64,000 nucleotides of DNA from Haloferax sp. Atlit-12N (GTDB lineage: Archaea; Halobacteriota; Halobacteria; Halobacteriales; Haloferacaceae), in NCBI RefSeq assembly GCF_003383095.1, contig NZ_PSYW01000001.1, positions 1,178,001 through 1,242,000 on the forward strand, read 5' to 3'. Of this stretch, positions 8,860 through 17,318 are shown piece after piece. A program made the position numbers and the translations under genes. The notes below the pieces were generated by a model that was not told the DNA's origin, did no database searches, and saw nothing but the letters and a program-made list of their open reading frames with translations. Each line of letters starts with the position of its first letter. The stretch's first letter is position 1.

Positions 8860-9354
8860 ATGAGCGACGCCGGACGCGACGACGAGACGGTCCCCGACGT
8901 AGACGAACTCCTCGATAGAGCCGGGTTCGACCCGGAGACGAGCGTCCTCACCCGGAGGCAAGCGGAGGTGCTCGCGCTGCGCGAGCGGGACGTCCGCCAG
9001 TCGACTATCGCCGACTCCCTCGGCACCTCGCGGGCGAACGTCTCCAGCATCGAAGCCAGCGCCCGCGCCAACGTCGAGAAGGCCCGCGAGACGGTGACGT
9101 TCGTGGACGCGCTCACCGCGCCGGTCCGCGTCGAGGTCCCCGCGGGAAGCGACCTCTACGACGTTCCCAAGCAGGTGTACGACGCCTGCGACGAGGCGGG
9201 CGTGAAGGTGAACCAGACCGCGCCGGACCTGATGAAAATCGTCTCCGACGCCGCCGGCGACGCGGTGGAGGGGCGGGAAATCAAAGAACAGCTCTTCGTC
9301 GGCGTCACGAGCGACGGTCGGGTTCGGGTCCGCCGGCACGCCGACGGAGTCTGA
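8860..9354 (+). CDS. Tfx family DNA-binding protein
   Basis: The 164-residue protein has the helix-turn-helix of the Tfx family (LTRRQAEVLALRERDVRQST, then IADSLGTSRANVSSIEASAR) followed by the Tfx C-terminal domain (VPAGSDLYDVPKQVYDACDE). Tfx proteins are archaeal transcription regulators; the original was linked to molybdenum formylmethanofuran dehydrogenase control. A TATA-like TGTATCTTTTTT box ends about 26 nt before the ATG. Confidence 0.85.
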   Translation: MSDAGRDDETVPDVDELLDRAGFDPETSVLTRRQAEVLALRERDVRQSTIADSLGTSRANVSSIEASARANVEKARETVTFVDALTAPVRVEVPAGSDLYDVPKQVYDACDEAGVKVNQTAPDLMKIVSDAAGDAVEGREIKEQLFVGVTSDGRVRVRRHADGV

Positions 9355-9474
9355 GCCCGCGCCCGTGTCGGACGGCGTCGGTGTCGGTGCCACCCTCGTA
9401 TCCGACGGCCTCGGTTCACCCCACGTCGTGCCGCGAGGCCCACGCTTTTGCTCGCGGCGGTCGTCGCCACGGAC

Positions 9475-10260
9475 ATGGACCTTGGACTCGACGGCGACAC
9501 GGTCGTCGTCACGGCGAGTTCGGCCGGCCTCGGGCGCGCAAGCGCCGCGGCGCTGGCCGACGAAGGAGCGAACGTCGTCGTCTGCGGGCGCGACCCCGAG
9601 CGCCTCGCGGCGACCGAATCGGAACTGGGCGACCTCGACGGCGACGTGCTCGGCGTCGAGACCGACATCACGAGCAAGCGCGACGTCGAGTCGCTGGTCG
9701 AGGCGGCCGTCGAGGAGTTCGGCGGCGTCGACCACGTCGTCACCTCGGCCGGCGGCGTACCGCCAGGCGGCTTCGCCGACCTGACCGAACAGGAGTGGTA
9801 CGGCGCGTTCGACATGCTCGTCATGAGCGCCGTCTGGACCGTGCGAGCGGCGCGGCCGCACCTCGAAGCGAGCGACGCGGGCACGATTACCTGCATCACC
9901 TCCACCTCTGTCAGGGAGGTCATCGACGACCTCATCCTCTCGAACGCGGTCCGCCGCGGCGTCATCGGCCTCGTGAAGTCGCTGTCGCGCGAACTCGCAC
10001 CGGGCGTGCGGGTGAACGCGGTGCTGCCGGGCGCACACGAGACGAGTCGCATCGAGGAACTGGTCGAGGCGGCCGTCGAGCGCGGCGACCACGACACCTA
10101 CGAGGAGGGCCTCGACTCGTGGTCCGACGGGATTCCGCTGGGCCGCGTCGGCGACCCGCGCGAACTCGGCGACGTGGTCGCGTTCCTCGCCAGCGACCGC
10201 GCGAGTTTCGTCACCGGGGCCTGTGTCCCGGTGGATGGCGGCCGACTGCGGAGCGCCTGA
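9475..10260 (+). CDS. SDR family oxidoreductase, atypical active site
   Basis: The 261-residue Rossmann protein starts MDLGLDGDTVVVTASSAGLG. It has the dinucleotide-binding ASSAGLGRA motif, the TSAGG (NAG-like) motif, the substrate-loop region VLPGAHETSRIEE, and a typical SDR C-terminus (FVTGACVPVDGGRL). The usual catalytic Tyr-x-x-x-Lys is replaced by SNAVRRG after the Ser-containing strand. The same replacement occurs in one FabG-like subgroup as I remember it. The substrate is unknown. Confidence 0.8.
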   Translation: MDLGLDGDTVVVTASSAGLGRASAAALADEGANVVVCGRDPERLAATESELGDLDGDVLGVETDITSKRDVESLVEAAVEEFGGVDHVVTSAGGVPPGGFADLTEQEWYGAFDMLVMSAVWTVRAARPHLEASDAGTITCITSTSVREVIDDLILSNAVRRGVIGLVKSLSRELAPGVRVNAVLPGAHETSRIEELVEAAVERGDHDTYEEGLDSWSDGIPLGRVGDPRELGDVVAFLASDRASFVTGACVPVDGGRLRSA

Positions 10261-10278
10261 CGCGGCGCTCGACCCGAC

Positions 10279-11283
10279 TCAGAACGCGTCGCGGTCGCGG
10301 AGAACCGAGACCGCGTCGCGGACTTTCTGCGCTTGTTCTTTCGGCACGACGAGCACGCGGTCGTCCCACGCAACGACCGCGAGGTCAGAGACGCCGACGA
10401 GCGAGACGTTCGCGCCGTCGGTGGCGACCACGTTGTCCGCGGCGTCGACGAACACCGGGTCGTCCCCGAGCGCGACGTTGCCGTCCTCGTCGGCGGCGAC
10501 GATTCGTTCGAGGGCGTCCCACGAGCCGAGGTCGTCCCACTCGAAGTGGACCGGGACGACCGCCGCGTCGGCGGCGCGCTCCATCACCGCGTAGTCGATG
10601 CTGACGTCATCGACTGCCTCGAAGCCGGCGTCCGTGTCGCCGTCGTCGAGGGCCTCGAGGAGGGGAGCGAGCGACGAGTCGTGCGCGGCCGAAAACAGCG
10701 CGTCGGGCGTCCACGCGAACATCCCGGCGTTCCAGAGATAGCCCTGCTCGACGTAGCGGGCGGCCGTCTCGGCGTCCGGCTTCTCGTGGAACGCGGCGAG
10801 GTCGCGGTAGTCGCCGCGGTCAGCGCCGGGTTCGATGTAGCCGTAGCCGGTGTCCGGGCGGGTCGGTTCGACTCCGAACGCGACGAGGGTGTCGGTGTCG
10901 GCGGCGACGCGCGCGCCGCGGGTCATCGCTTCGGCGAAGCCGTCGCCGACGTGGTGGTCGCTCGGGAGGACGACGACGACCGGGTCGTCGTACAACTTGG
11001 CGATTCGGTGGGTCGCGTAGACGAGCGCCGGGCCGGTGTCCTTGGCCGCGGGTTCGACCACGACCTCGGCGTCGGGCGCGTGGTCGGCGACGTCGTCCGC
11101 GAACTCTGGGCGCGTCGAGACGACGACATGGTCGGCGAAGTCGGCGCGGGCAACGGTCTCGGCGAGGAGGGAGCGCTCGCCGCCGAGCGGGAGGAACTGT
11201 TTGGGCCGGTCGCTCCGGCTCGCGGGGTACAGGCGGGTGCCGGTGCCGCCGGCGAGGACGAGCGCGACGAGTGGTCGGTCCAT
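10279..11283 (-). CDS. manC: mannose-1-phosphate guanylyltransferase
   Basis: The 334-residue nucleotidyltransferase begins MDRPLVALVLAGGTGTRLYP. The signature LAGGTGTRLYPASRSDRPKQ (with FLPL after it), the substrate loop VVVLPSDHHVGD, and the DTGYGYIEPG, FHEKPD and WNAGMFAW motifs match GDP-mannose pyrophosphorylases without the C-terminal isomerase domain. It would make GDP-mannose for glycoprotein or glycolipid sugars. It is convergent with the SDR gene. Confidence 0.87.
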   Translation of the reverse strand: MDRPLVALVLAGGTGTRLYPASRSDRPKQFLPLGGERSLLAETVARADFADHVVVSTRPEFADDVADHAPDAEVVVEPAAKDTGPALVYATHRIAKLYDDPVVVVLPSDHHVGDGFAEAMTRGARVAADTDTLVAFGVEPTRPDTGYGYIEPGADRGDYRDLAAFHEKPDAETAARYVEQGYLWNAGMFAWTPDALFSAAHDSSLAPLLEALDDGDTDAGFEAVDDVSIDYAVMERAADAAVVPVHFEWDDLGSWDALERIVAADEDGNVALGDDPVFVDAADNVVATDGANVSLVGVSDLAVVAWDDRVLVVPKEQAQKVRDAVSVLRDRDAF

Positions 11284-11383
11284 ACGGGCCGGTGGCGCTA
11301 CAGCCTCAAAACCGTACCACGTCGCTACCTACGTCACCGAACATCGCCGACCATATCGCTGCTCATGTCGCCGACCATTCCGC

Positions 11384-11665
11384 CTACCACGTCTCGACCA
11401 TCCCCTCGCGGATGTCCTCGACGCAGCCCTGACAGTCCGGGTGGTCGGGGTCGAAGCAGGCGGGGCGGCCCTTCCCGTCGACGGCGACGGCGCGGCGCTC
11501 GGCGTGGCGGCGACAGACGATTTTGGCGCGGCCCTCGCCGTCCCGCGGGAGCGAGTGCGCCGGAGAGGAGTCGCGACCGTCTCGATAGGCTCGCTTGGCC
11601 TCCTCGTAGCGCTTGCCGGCGTTTCGAGCGGCACTACGGATGATGCTTTCGAGGCGGTCGTCCAT
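11384..11665 (-). CDS. small conserved-looking Cys/His protein
   Basis: The 93-residue basic protein has an N-terminal amphipathic helix (DRLESIIRSAARNAGKRYEE) and a Cys/His set in KIVCRRHAERR, PACFDPDHPDCQGC. The spacing suggests one structural zinc site. No enzyme motif is seen. It is divergent from the RPA operon, with 130 bp between. Confidence 0.7.
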   Translation of the reverse strand: MDDRLESIIRSAARNAGKRYEEAKRAYRDGRDSSPAHSLPRDGEGRAKIVCRRHAERRAVAVDGKGRPACFDPDHPDCQGCVEDIREGMVETW

Positions 11666-11765
11666 GCTGTCGAATGCGTCTCCGAGGCTATCAATTCCTC
11701 GCTCGGTGCGACGGTTCTGACGCGCGCTCCGGTGTGACGTTCACTTTCACTGCGCCGTTTGCAAC

Positions 11766-11773
11766 TTTTTATA
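11766..11773 (+). promoter_or_regulatory. TATA box of the RPA operon
   Basis: TTTTTATAT is centred about 27 nt upstream of the ATG at 11796, so transcription is predicted to start at the first base of a 15-codon mini-ORF and not at the RPA start codon 40 nt further on. Confidence 0.6.
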
Positions 11774-11795
11774 TGAGTACGCATCCAAGCTCAGT

Positions 11796-11843
11796 ATGCC
11801 TCCCAATGGAAACCAAGGTGGAGGCGAGGTAGACCATGACTGA
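11796..11843 (+). CDS. 15-residue leaderless mini-ORF upstream of RPA
   Basis: The ATG lies where the TATA box predicts the transcript start. The frame reads MPPNGNQGGGEVDHD and stops in the overlap ATGACTGA with the RPA start. Its 3' half contains GGAGG and GAGGT, which can act as Shine-Dalgarno sequences for RPA. Inference: a leaderless ribosome translates this peptide and re-initiates on the RPA gene. It could instead simply be untranslated leader. Confidence 0.5.
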   Translation: MPPNGNQGGGEVDHD

Positions 11844-12771
11844 TTTGCGAACCCACGCGGCTGAGATAGCCGACCAGTTCTCGGACCACCTAGACGTGTC
11901 CGCGGACGAAGTCGAAGAACGATTAGAGAGCCTCGTCAGCGAGTACCGTGTCCCCGTCGACGAAGCGCGGCGGAGCGTCGTCAACAGTTACCTCGACGAG
12001 GCCGGCATCGAGCGCGACGAGCTCGCCGGCGGCTCCGGCGGGAACGAACAGACCCTGCTCAACGACATCGACCAAGACGAGCAGTGGGTCGACGTCCGCG
12101 CGAAGGTCGTCGAACTCTGGGAACCCCGGAGCGAGTCCATCGCGCAGGTCGGCCTGCTCGGCGACGACTCCGGGCGGATGAAGTTCGTCTCGTTCACCAC
12201 GTCCGAACTCCCTGAACTCGAAGAAGGGAAGTCGTACGCGCTCGGCAACGTCGTCACCGACGAGTACCAGGGCAACTTCTCCGTGAAGCTCAACCGGACG
12301 ACGAGCATCACCGAACTCGACGAAGAGATCGAAGTCGGCGACGACTCGACCAGCGTCGAGGGCGCGCTCGTGGACATCCAGTCCGGAAGCGGCCTCATCA
12401 AGCGCTGTCCCGGGGAGGGCTGTACGCGCGTCCTCCAGAACGGGCGCTGTTCCGAACACGGTAGCGTCGAAGGCGAGTTCGACCTCCGCATCAAGGCCGT
12501 CGTCGACGACGGCGAGGAGGTCCACGAAGTCATCTTCAACCGCGAGATGACGGAGGAGCTGACCGGTATCGAACTGGACGAAGCAAAGCAGATGGCCATG
12601 GATGCCCTCGACACCACCATCGTCGAAGAGGAGATGCGCGGTGACCTCGTGGGGTTCTACTACCGCGTCACCGGCCCGACGCTGGGTCGGTACGTGCTCG
12701 CCAACGAAGTCGAACGGCTGAGCGAGCCAGCGGACGCAGAAGAACTGCTCATCAAAGCGAGGTCGATGTAA
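11836..12771 (+). CDS. rpa3: replication protein A (single-stranded DNA-binding, OB fold plus zinc finger)
   Basis: The 311-residue protein has an N-terminal helical region, one OB-fold (about 75-165, starting QWVDVRAKVVELWEPRSESI) and a zinc finger in CPGEGCTRVLQNGRCSEHG, followed by a conserved C-terminal domain. This matches the euryarchaeal RPA with a single OB fold that is co-transcribed with an RPA-associated protein. It binds single-stranded DNA in replication and repair. The RPA-associated gene follows directly, with no gap between stop and start. Confidence 0.88.
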   Translation: MTDLRTHAAEIADQFSDHLDVSADEVEERLESLVSEYRVPVDEARRSVVNSYLDEAGIERDELAGGSGGNEQTLLNDIDQDEQWVDVRAKVVELWEPRSESIAQVGLLGDDSGRMKFVSFTTSELPELEEGKSYALGNVVTDEYQGNFSVKLNRTTSITELDEEIEVGDDSTSVEGALVDIQSGSGLIKRCPGEGCTRVLQNGRCSEHGSVEGEFDLRIKAVVDDGEEVHEVIFNREMTEELTGIELDEAKQMAMDALDTTIVEEEMRGDLVGFYYRVTGPTLGRYVLANEVERLSEPADAEELLIKARSM

Positions 12772-13362
12772 ATGAGTTCCAACGAAATCCCCACCCGAGA
12801 GGTCGCCCGGCGCGTCTTCGCACAGGAGTTCAACGACGCCGGTTACACGTTCAAAGAGTCCGACGACGAGCGCGCGCCCGTCTATCTGCTGCTCCCGACG
12901 GGAGAGAGCGCGAACCGCGTCTTCCTCGTCGGCACGCTGACCGAGAAGGAAGACGTCGGCGAGGACAACGAGTACTGGCGCGGTCGCATCGTCGACCCGA
13001 CGGGGACGTTCTTCGTCTACGCCGGCCAGTACCAGCCCGAGGCCGCCAGCGCCCTGCGCGACCTCGACGCGCCCGCCTACGTCGCGGTCGTCGGCAAGCC
13101 GCGAACGTACGAGACCGACGACGGAAGCATCAACGTCTCCGTCCGCCCCGAGTCCATCACCGAGGTCGACGCGGCCACGCGCGACCGCTGGGTGACCGAG
13201 ACCGCCGACAAGACACTCGACCGCATCGCGGCGTTCGACGACGAGGGCAACGAGTACGCGCGGATGGCCCGCGAGCACTACGACCTCGACCCCGAGGAGT
13301 ACAAACGCGCCGCCATCGCCGCGCTCGAAAGCCTCGAACAGGCCGACGAACTCAGCGCGTAA
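12772..13362 (+). CDS. rpap3: RPA-associated protein (COG3390-like)
   Basis: The 196-residue protein begins MSSNEIPTREVARRVFAQEF. It has an OB-like core (RVFLVGTLTEKEDVGEDNEY; GRIVDPTGTFFVYAGQYQPE; PAYVAVVGKPRTYETDDGSI). Such proteins are encoded next to RPA in haloarchaea and bind the cognate RPA, and are thought to support its single-stranded DNA functions. The start immediately follows the RPA stop. Confidence 0.87.
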   Translation: MSSNEIPTREVARRVFAQEFNDAGYTFKESDDERAPVYLLLPTGESANRVFLVGTLTEKEDVGEDNEYWRGRIVDPTGTFFVYAGQYQPEAASALRDLDAPAYVAVVGKPRTYETDDGSINVSVRPESITEVDAATRDRWVTETADKTLDRIAAFDDEGNEYARMAREHYDLDPEEYKRAAIAALESLEQADELSA

Positions 13363-13551
13363 GCGAGCGTCTCGCCCGCGACCCGGCGCATCGGCGGGGT
13401 TCGAATCGGTCACCGAACCCACCGAACGCCCTCGAACACCGACTGACGGCCGATTTCCACCGTCACACGCCCCTTTTTCCGAGAATCACGACGCCCGCAA
13501 CCCCTCGTCTGACGAACCATTAAGTGGCCTCACCACGGACCGAGGAATATC

Positions 13552-13965
13552 ATGGGCAACAAGAACAAGACCATCTCGTTTCGCGTCAACGAGGACGCGT
13601 TCGAGACCCTTCGGGAGATAGCCGAGGAGCGGGACATCTCCCTGTCCGCCGTCTTCCGCGACTACGTGGACACGTTAGTTGCCCACGACGGTCAGGTGCA
13701 GGTCGTCCCCAAACACGAACTCGAAAAGCTGCGCGAGGGCGAAGACGAGTCGTTCCCCCCGACCGTGGAAGTTCCCAAGAGCTTCATCCGCGAGCACGAG
13801 CGCCTCGAACTGGAGGCCGAACACCTCCGCGAGCAGCTCGAAGAGCACAAGGGCTACGTGAACTATCTGCGCGAGCAGGTCGAAAACGACCACGACGACG
13901 TCGAAGAGGTCATCCAACTGGAGGACCTCGACACGGGCGACGAGCCGTCGTTCCGCCTCGGCTAA
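13552..13965 (+). CDS. ribbon-helix-helix protein with coiled coil
   Basis: The 137-residue protein has an N-terminal ribbon-helix-helix (NKTISFRVNEDAFETLREIA, then EERDISLSAVFRDYVDTLVA) and a long charged coiled coil (about 75-120) rich in Glu, Leu and His. It is probably a dimeric DNA-binding regulator or nucleoid-type protein; its target is unknown. A TATA-like CATTAAGTGG lies about 30 nt before the ATG. Confidence 0.78.
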   Translation: MGNKNKTISFRVNEDAFETLREIAEERDISLSAVFRDYVDTLVAHDGQVQVVPKHELEKLREGEDESFPPTVEVPKSFIREHERLELEAEHLREQLEEHKGYVNYLREQVENDHDDVEEVIQLEDLDTGDEPSFRLG

Positions 13966-13985
13966 GCTAAGCTAAGTAAACTAAG
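13961..13985 (+). repeat. GCTAA pentanucleotide repeat over a stop codon
   Basis: GCTAA occurs three times in tandem from 13961, then degenerates. The first copy supplies the TAA stop of the ribbon-helix-helix gene, so extra copies would not change the protein. Confidence 0.75.
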
Positions 13986-14023
13986 CTCCGTACTGTTCTC
14001 TGCGGCGTCCGCACCCACCGATT

Positions 14024-14485
14024 TCAGCGAGGACCGACGAGGTCCTGCTTCGCCCGCCGCGCGTCGTCCTGCATCTCTCTGTTTCCTTCCACGTCCGCGA
14101 GCGCTTCGACCGATTCGAGCGTCCGGACCGCGTCGTCGAGGAACGAGAGCACGTCGCCGGGGTAGGCGTACACCATGTAGTCGTCGCTCATCACGTCCAC
14201 GATGGCGTCGGGCCCGAGCCCCTGCGCGCGGAGTTCGAGCAGATACTCGATGAACTGGCGCTCGGGGTAGCCGGTGTAGATGTCGTCGGAGTTCTCGCAG
14301 TCGAGGAAGTCCTGCGCGAAGTCGAGCAGGCGGTCGCGGGTGGCGTCGTCCACCTTGGCGAGTCCCTCGCCGGAGTAGAGAATTTCGAGGGTCGCACCGC
14401 TGAAGACGCGCTTGGGGATGTTCGTATCCAGTTGCGAGACGATTTGGCGGTGGTTTTTGAGATAAATCTTGTCGGTGATAGCCAC
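14024..14485 (-). CDS. haloarchaeal protein of unknown function
   Basis: The 153-residue acidic protein reads MAITDKIYLKNHRQIVSQLD at its start and looks helical throughout (GEGLAKVDDATRDRLLDFAQ; DVLSFLDDAVRTLESVEAL). It starts with GTG, about 29 nt from a TATA-like TTTTGC box on the minus strand. I recognise no domain. It lies next to tRNA-His, transcribed the other way. Confidence 0.7.
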   Translation of the reverse strand: MAITDKIYLKNHRQIVSQLDTNIPKRVFSGATLEILYSGEGLAKVDDATRDRLLDFAQDFLDCENSDDIYTGYPERQFIEYLLELRAQGLGPDAIVDVMSDDYMVYAYPGDVLSFLDDAVRTLESVEALADVEGNREMQDDARRAKQDLVGPR

Positions 14486-14634
14486 TGCTACCCGCGACTT
14501 CGGGCCACCGCGGCAAAAGCGTCCCGCTCGCCGGCGCAGCGTCGTCGACGCGGATGAGCTCTGTTACGTACTGTCATTCCGGGACCGTAGCGTAACGTAT
14601 TTTAGTCGTAGCGGATTAGGAAGGGTTGCAACGT

Positions 14635-14708
14635 GTCCGGGTTGGGGTAGTGGACTATCCTTCAGCCTTGTGGAGGCTGAGACGCGGGTTCAATTCTCGC
14701 ACCTGGAC
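14635..14708 (+). tRNA. tRNA-His (GTG)
   Basis: The acceptor TCCGGGT pairs with ACCTGGA, the anticodon stem CAGCC/GGCTG encloses loop TTGTGGA with anticodon GTG, and the T arm is GCGGG-TTCAATT-CTCGC. A G at 14635 faces C at 14708, giving the extra G-1:C73 pair that identifies tRNA-His. No CCA is encoded and no intron is seen. A TATA-like GTATTTTAG lies about 33 nt upstream. Confidence 0.95.
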
Positions 14709-14914
14709 CTCTTCTTTACATTCTCACCTTTCGAGCGTGTGCTCGCGCCAGCGAGCACCGCGAGAACTCACGAGAATGTGCGAAGTCGGACCGAGAGAAT
14801 TGAACCAGGGAGCGAAGTGAGCGAGAGCGAACGAAGCGACTGAGGTTCACGCGAGTGAAACGAGCGTGAGTACGCGAGGCGGAGCCTCACGGCGTTCAAT
14901 TCTCACACCTGCCC
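14709..14914 (+). repeat. tRNA-tail unit with inverted and direct copies of the tRNA-His T arm
   Basis: After the tRNA comes CTTCT, a purine-rich segment of GAGCGAA-type repeats, an inverted copy of the T arm (GAGAATTGAACC at 14795-14806), and a degenerate direct copy (GTTCAATTCTCACACCT at 14894-14910). The segment has no coding gene. A unit with similar order follows the attR copy of tRNA-Pro at 52637-52777. Confidence 0.65.
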
Positions 14915-14952
14915 GACAACACGCCCGGTTCAGACTCCCACCAGAACCAAGT

Positions 14953-15099
14953 ATGTCATGGACTAACATTCGACGTGGGATGAGAACCCAACTCCGCGCG
15001 GACAACTCGGTGTTCGACCGCATCCGCGACGCGATACTCAACCGCGGCGACCCGGAGGACAACGAAGCGCCCGTCGGCCCCACGGTACCGACAGGCTGA
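14953..15099 (+). CDS. small basic protein, unknown
   Basis: A 48-residue frame starts MSWTNIRRGMRTQLRADNSV, continues with FDRIRDAILNRGDPED, and ends in a Pro-rich tail. It has an amphipathic helix and haloarchaeal codon use but no known motif. It may be a genuine small protein downstream of tRNA-His. Confidence 0.4.
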   Translation: MSWTNIRRGMRTQLRADNSVFDRIRDAILNRGDPEDNEAPVGPTVPTG

Positions 15100-15261
15100 C
15101 CGGTCGGTTCCGCAGGTCGCCGTCGGTCCACCTCGCTTTTCCGCGCTCGAACCACCGAGCGAGAGTCGTCTCGAACCGTCGATAGCGGGGCCGTCGCCGA
15201 CAACCCGAAGGGAACGCCGGAAACGAGCACGTCTTTCTATCGGGCGTCCTACGACCCGGCC

Positions 15262-16044
15262 ATGCAGGTCGCCATCCTCACCGTCGGCAACGAACTGCTC
15301 GCGGGGGACATCGAGAACACGAACGCGACGTGGTTGGCCAGACGGCTCACCGAGGGTGGGGCGACGGTGGCGCGGATTCAGACGGTCCCCGACGACCACG
15401 GGGTCATCACCGAGACGGTCGCCGACTGGGCGGCCGCCTTCGACGCCGTGCTCGTCACCGGCGGTCTCGGCGGGACGCCGGACGACATCACCATGGAGGC
15501 CGTCGCCGCCGGTCTCGACAGGGCGTTCGTCGTCAACGACGAGGCCGAAGCGCAGGTCGAAGCGACCATCGCGGCGATTCTCGAACGCCGGCCTGACATC
15601 GACTTCGACCTCGAACCGGAGTGGTACGCGTCGATGCCCGCCGACGCCGAGGTGCTCCGGAACGAGGAGGGTCTCGCGCCCGGCTGTCGGGCGGGGAACG
15701 TCTACGTCCTGCCGGGCATCCCCACGGAGATGAAGCCGATGTTCGAGTCCATCGCCGAGCGGTTCGCGGGCGACGCGCAGTCACGGGAGTGCTACGCCGA
15801 CGCGCCGGAGGGGGCCGTCGCCCGCGAACTCGGCGTCGTCGCCGAGCGGTTCGGCGTGGGCGTCGGGAGCTACCCCAACAGCGGCGGGCCGACGCGAATC
15901 AAACTCAGCGGCGGCGACCCGGCGGTCCTCGACGAAGCGATGGCGTGGTTCGAGGCGAACGCGACGGTCGACCTCTACGAGAGCGAAGCGGCTGTGATGG
16001 CGGCGCGCGAGAGAAACGCAGGGAGTGACGCACCCGAGAACTGA
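15262..16044 (+). CDS. CinA-like / molybdopterin-binding domain protein
   Basis: The 260-residue protein starts MQVAILTVGNELLAGDIENT and has the MoaB/MogA-like fold of the CinA N-terminal domain: VLVTGGLGGTPDDITMEAVA and YVLPGIPTEMKPMFES. It is much shorter than full CinA, lacking the C-terminal amidohydrolase. This family (COG1058) includes nucleotide-repair pyrophosphatases. It is convergent with the M50 protease gene. Confidence 0.85.
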   Translation: MQVAILTVGNELLAGDIENTNATWLARRLTEGGATVARIQTVPDDHGVITETVADWAAAFDAVLVTGGLGGTPDDITMEAVAAGLDRAFVVNDEAEAQVEATIAAILERRPDIDFDLEPEWYASMPADAEVLRNEEGLAPGCRAGNVYVLPGIPTEMKPMFESIAERFAGDAQSRECYADAPEGAVARELGVVAERFGVGVGSYPNSGGPTRIKLSGGDPAVLDEAMAWFEANATVDLYESEAAVMAARERNAGSDAPEN

Positions 16045-16059
16045 GCGTGAGTCGGCGAA

Positions 16060-17232
16060 TCAGCGGAGTTGGGCGAGGCCGGCGTCGGAGCGGGGCATGG
16101 CGTCGAGCGACCCGCGACTGCGGATGATGTTGAAGGCGGTGACGAGGTCCGACCGAGAGACGAGACCGACGAGTTCGCCCGCCTCATCGACGACCGGGAG
16201 GCGACCCACGCCGCGTTCCTGCATGAGTGCGATGGCGTCCATCGCGTCGGCGTCGGGGGTGATGGTCGCCAGTTCGTCACTCATGATGTCGTCCACGCGG
16301 AAGGCGTCGCGTTCGACCTCCTTGACGCCGCGGGCGTCGTCGAGAGTGACCATGCCGACGAGGTCGCCGTTCCTGAGGACCGGGTAGCCCGTGTGGCGCT
16401 CGACGAACATGCGTTCGAGAAGCTCCGCGACGGAGGTCTTCTCGTCGACCACGTCGAGGTTCTCGCGGCCGGTCATGATGTCGCGGACGACCACGTCCTG
16501 GAACGTCGCCTTGAGGACCGTCTGTTGGGCCTCGCCGGACGCGCCCATGTAGATGAAGAAGGCGAGCGCGACGAGAAACAGGTTGAAAAAGAGGCCGAAC
16601 AGGCCGAGCAGGAACGCGAACACCTTGCCAACCTCGGCGGCCATCTGGGTTGCTTTCGCGTGGGGGCGGTTCCGCGCGAGGAGCGCCCGGAGGACGCGCC
16701 CGCCGTCCATCGGGAAGCCGGGGAGCATGTTGAACACGGCGAGCGAGACGTTCACCAGCGCGAGGTAGCCGAGGACGAACTGCGCGGGAGCCTGCGACTC
16801 GGGGAGCAAGAGGAAGCCGACGTAGGAGACGACGCCGATGGCGACCGAGACGATCGGACCCGCGACGGCGATGGTGAACTCCTGTTTCCAGTCCTCGGGA
16901 ATCTCCTTGAACCGGGCGACGCCGCCGAAGAGCCAGAGCGTGATAGACTCGATTTCGTAGCCGTAGCGCATGGCGACCAGCGAGTGGCCGAACTCGTGCA
17001 GCAGGACGCCGGCGAACAGGCCGATAGCGGCCGCGCTCCCGAGCACCCACTGCATCGACCCCGCGGAGATGGCCGCGCCGTCGATGTTCGAGCCGAAGAG
17101 GTCGTTGACGACGAGCGCGAGATTCGTCACGTCCGAGCCGATGAGCCACGCGAAAAGCGGGAGAACGATGAGGAACGTGAGGTCCAACTTTATCGGGATG
17201 CCGAAGGCGCTACCGATGCGGATTCCTCGCAT
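16060..17232 (-). CDS. site-2 protease (M50) with two CBS domains
   Basis: The 390-residue membrane metalloprotease has HEFGH (about residue 65) in LLHEFGHSLVAMRYG and the second zinc motif in MLPGFPMDGGRVLRALLARN, which supplies the catalytic Asp, plus about six membrane helices. A C-terminal CBS pair (VRDIMTGRENLDVVDEKTSV; VDDIMSDELATITPDADAMD) probably senses a nucleotide. It would cleave within membranes, for example anti-sigma-like or regulatory substrates. The target is unknown. Confidence 0.88.
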   Translation of the reverse strand: MRGIRIGSAFGIPIKLDLTFLIVLPLFAWLIGSDVTNLALVVNDLFGSNIDGAAISAGSMQWVLGSAAAIGLFAGVLLHEFGHSLVAMRYGYEIESITLWLFGGVARFKEIPEDWKQEFTIAVAGPIVSVAIGVVSYVGFLLLPESQAPAQFVLGYLALVNVSLAVFNMLPGFPMDGGRVLRALLARNRPHAKATQMAAEVGKVFAFLLGLFGLFFNLFLVALAFFIYMGASGEAQQTVLKATFQDVVVRDIMTGRENLDVVDEKTSVAELLERMFVERHTGYPVLRNGDLVGMVTLDDARGVKEVERDAFRVDDIMSDELATITPDADAMDAIALMQERGVGRLPVVDEAGELVGLVSRSDLVTAFNIIRSRGSLDAMPRSDAGLAQLR

Positions 17233-17318
17233 ACCCGTAGTAACCGTGGAGGGGCCTTAAGCAGTCAGGGCGAAGAGACGGGGAAATGCTTACGCGGGCG
17301 GGCAATCGACGGGGAGAC

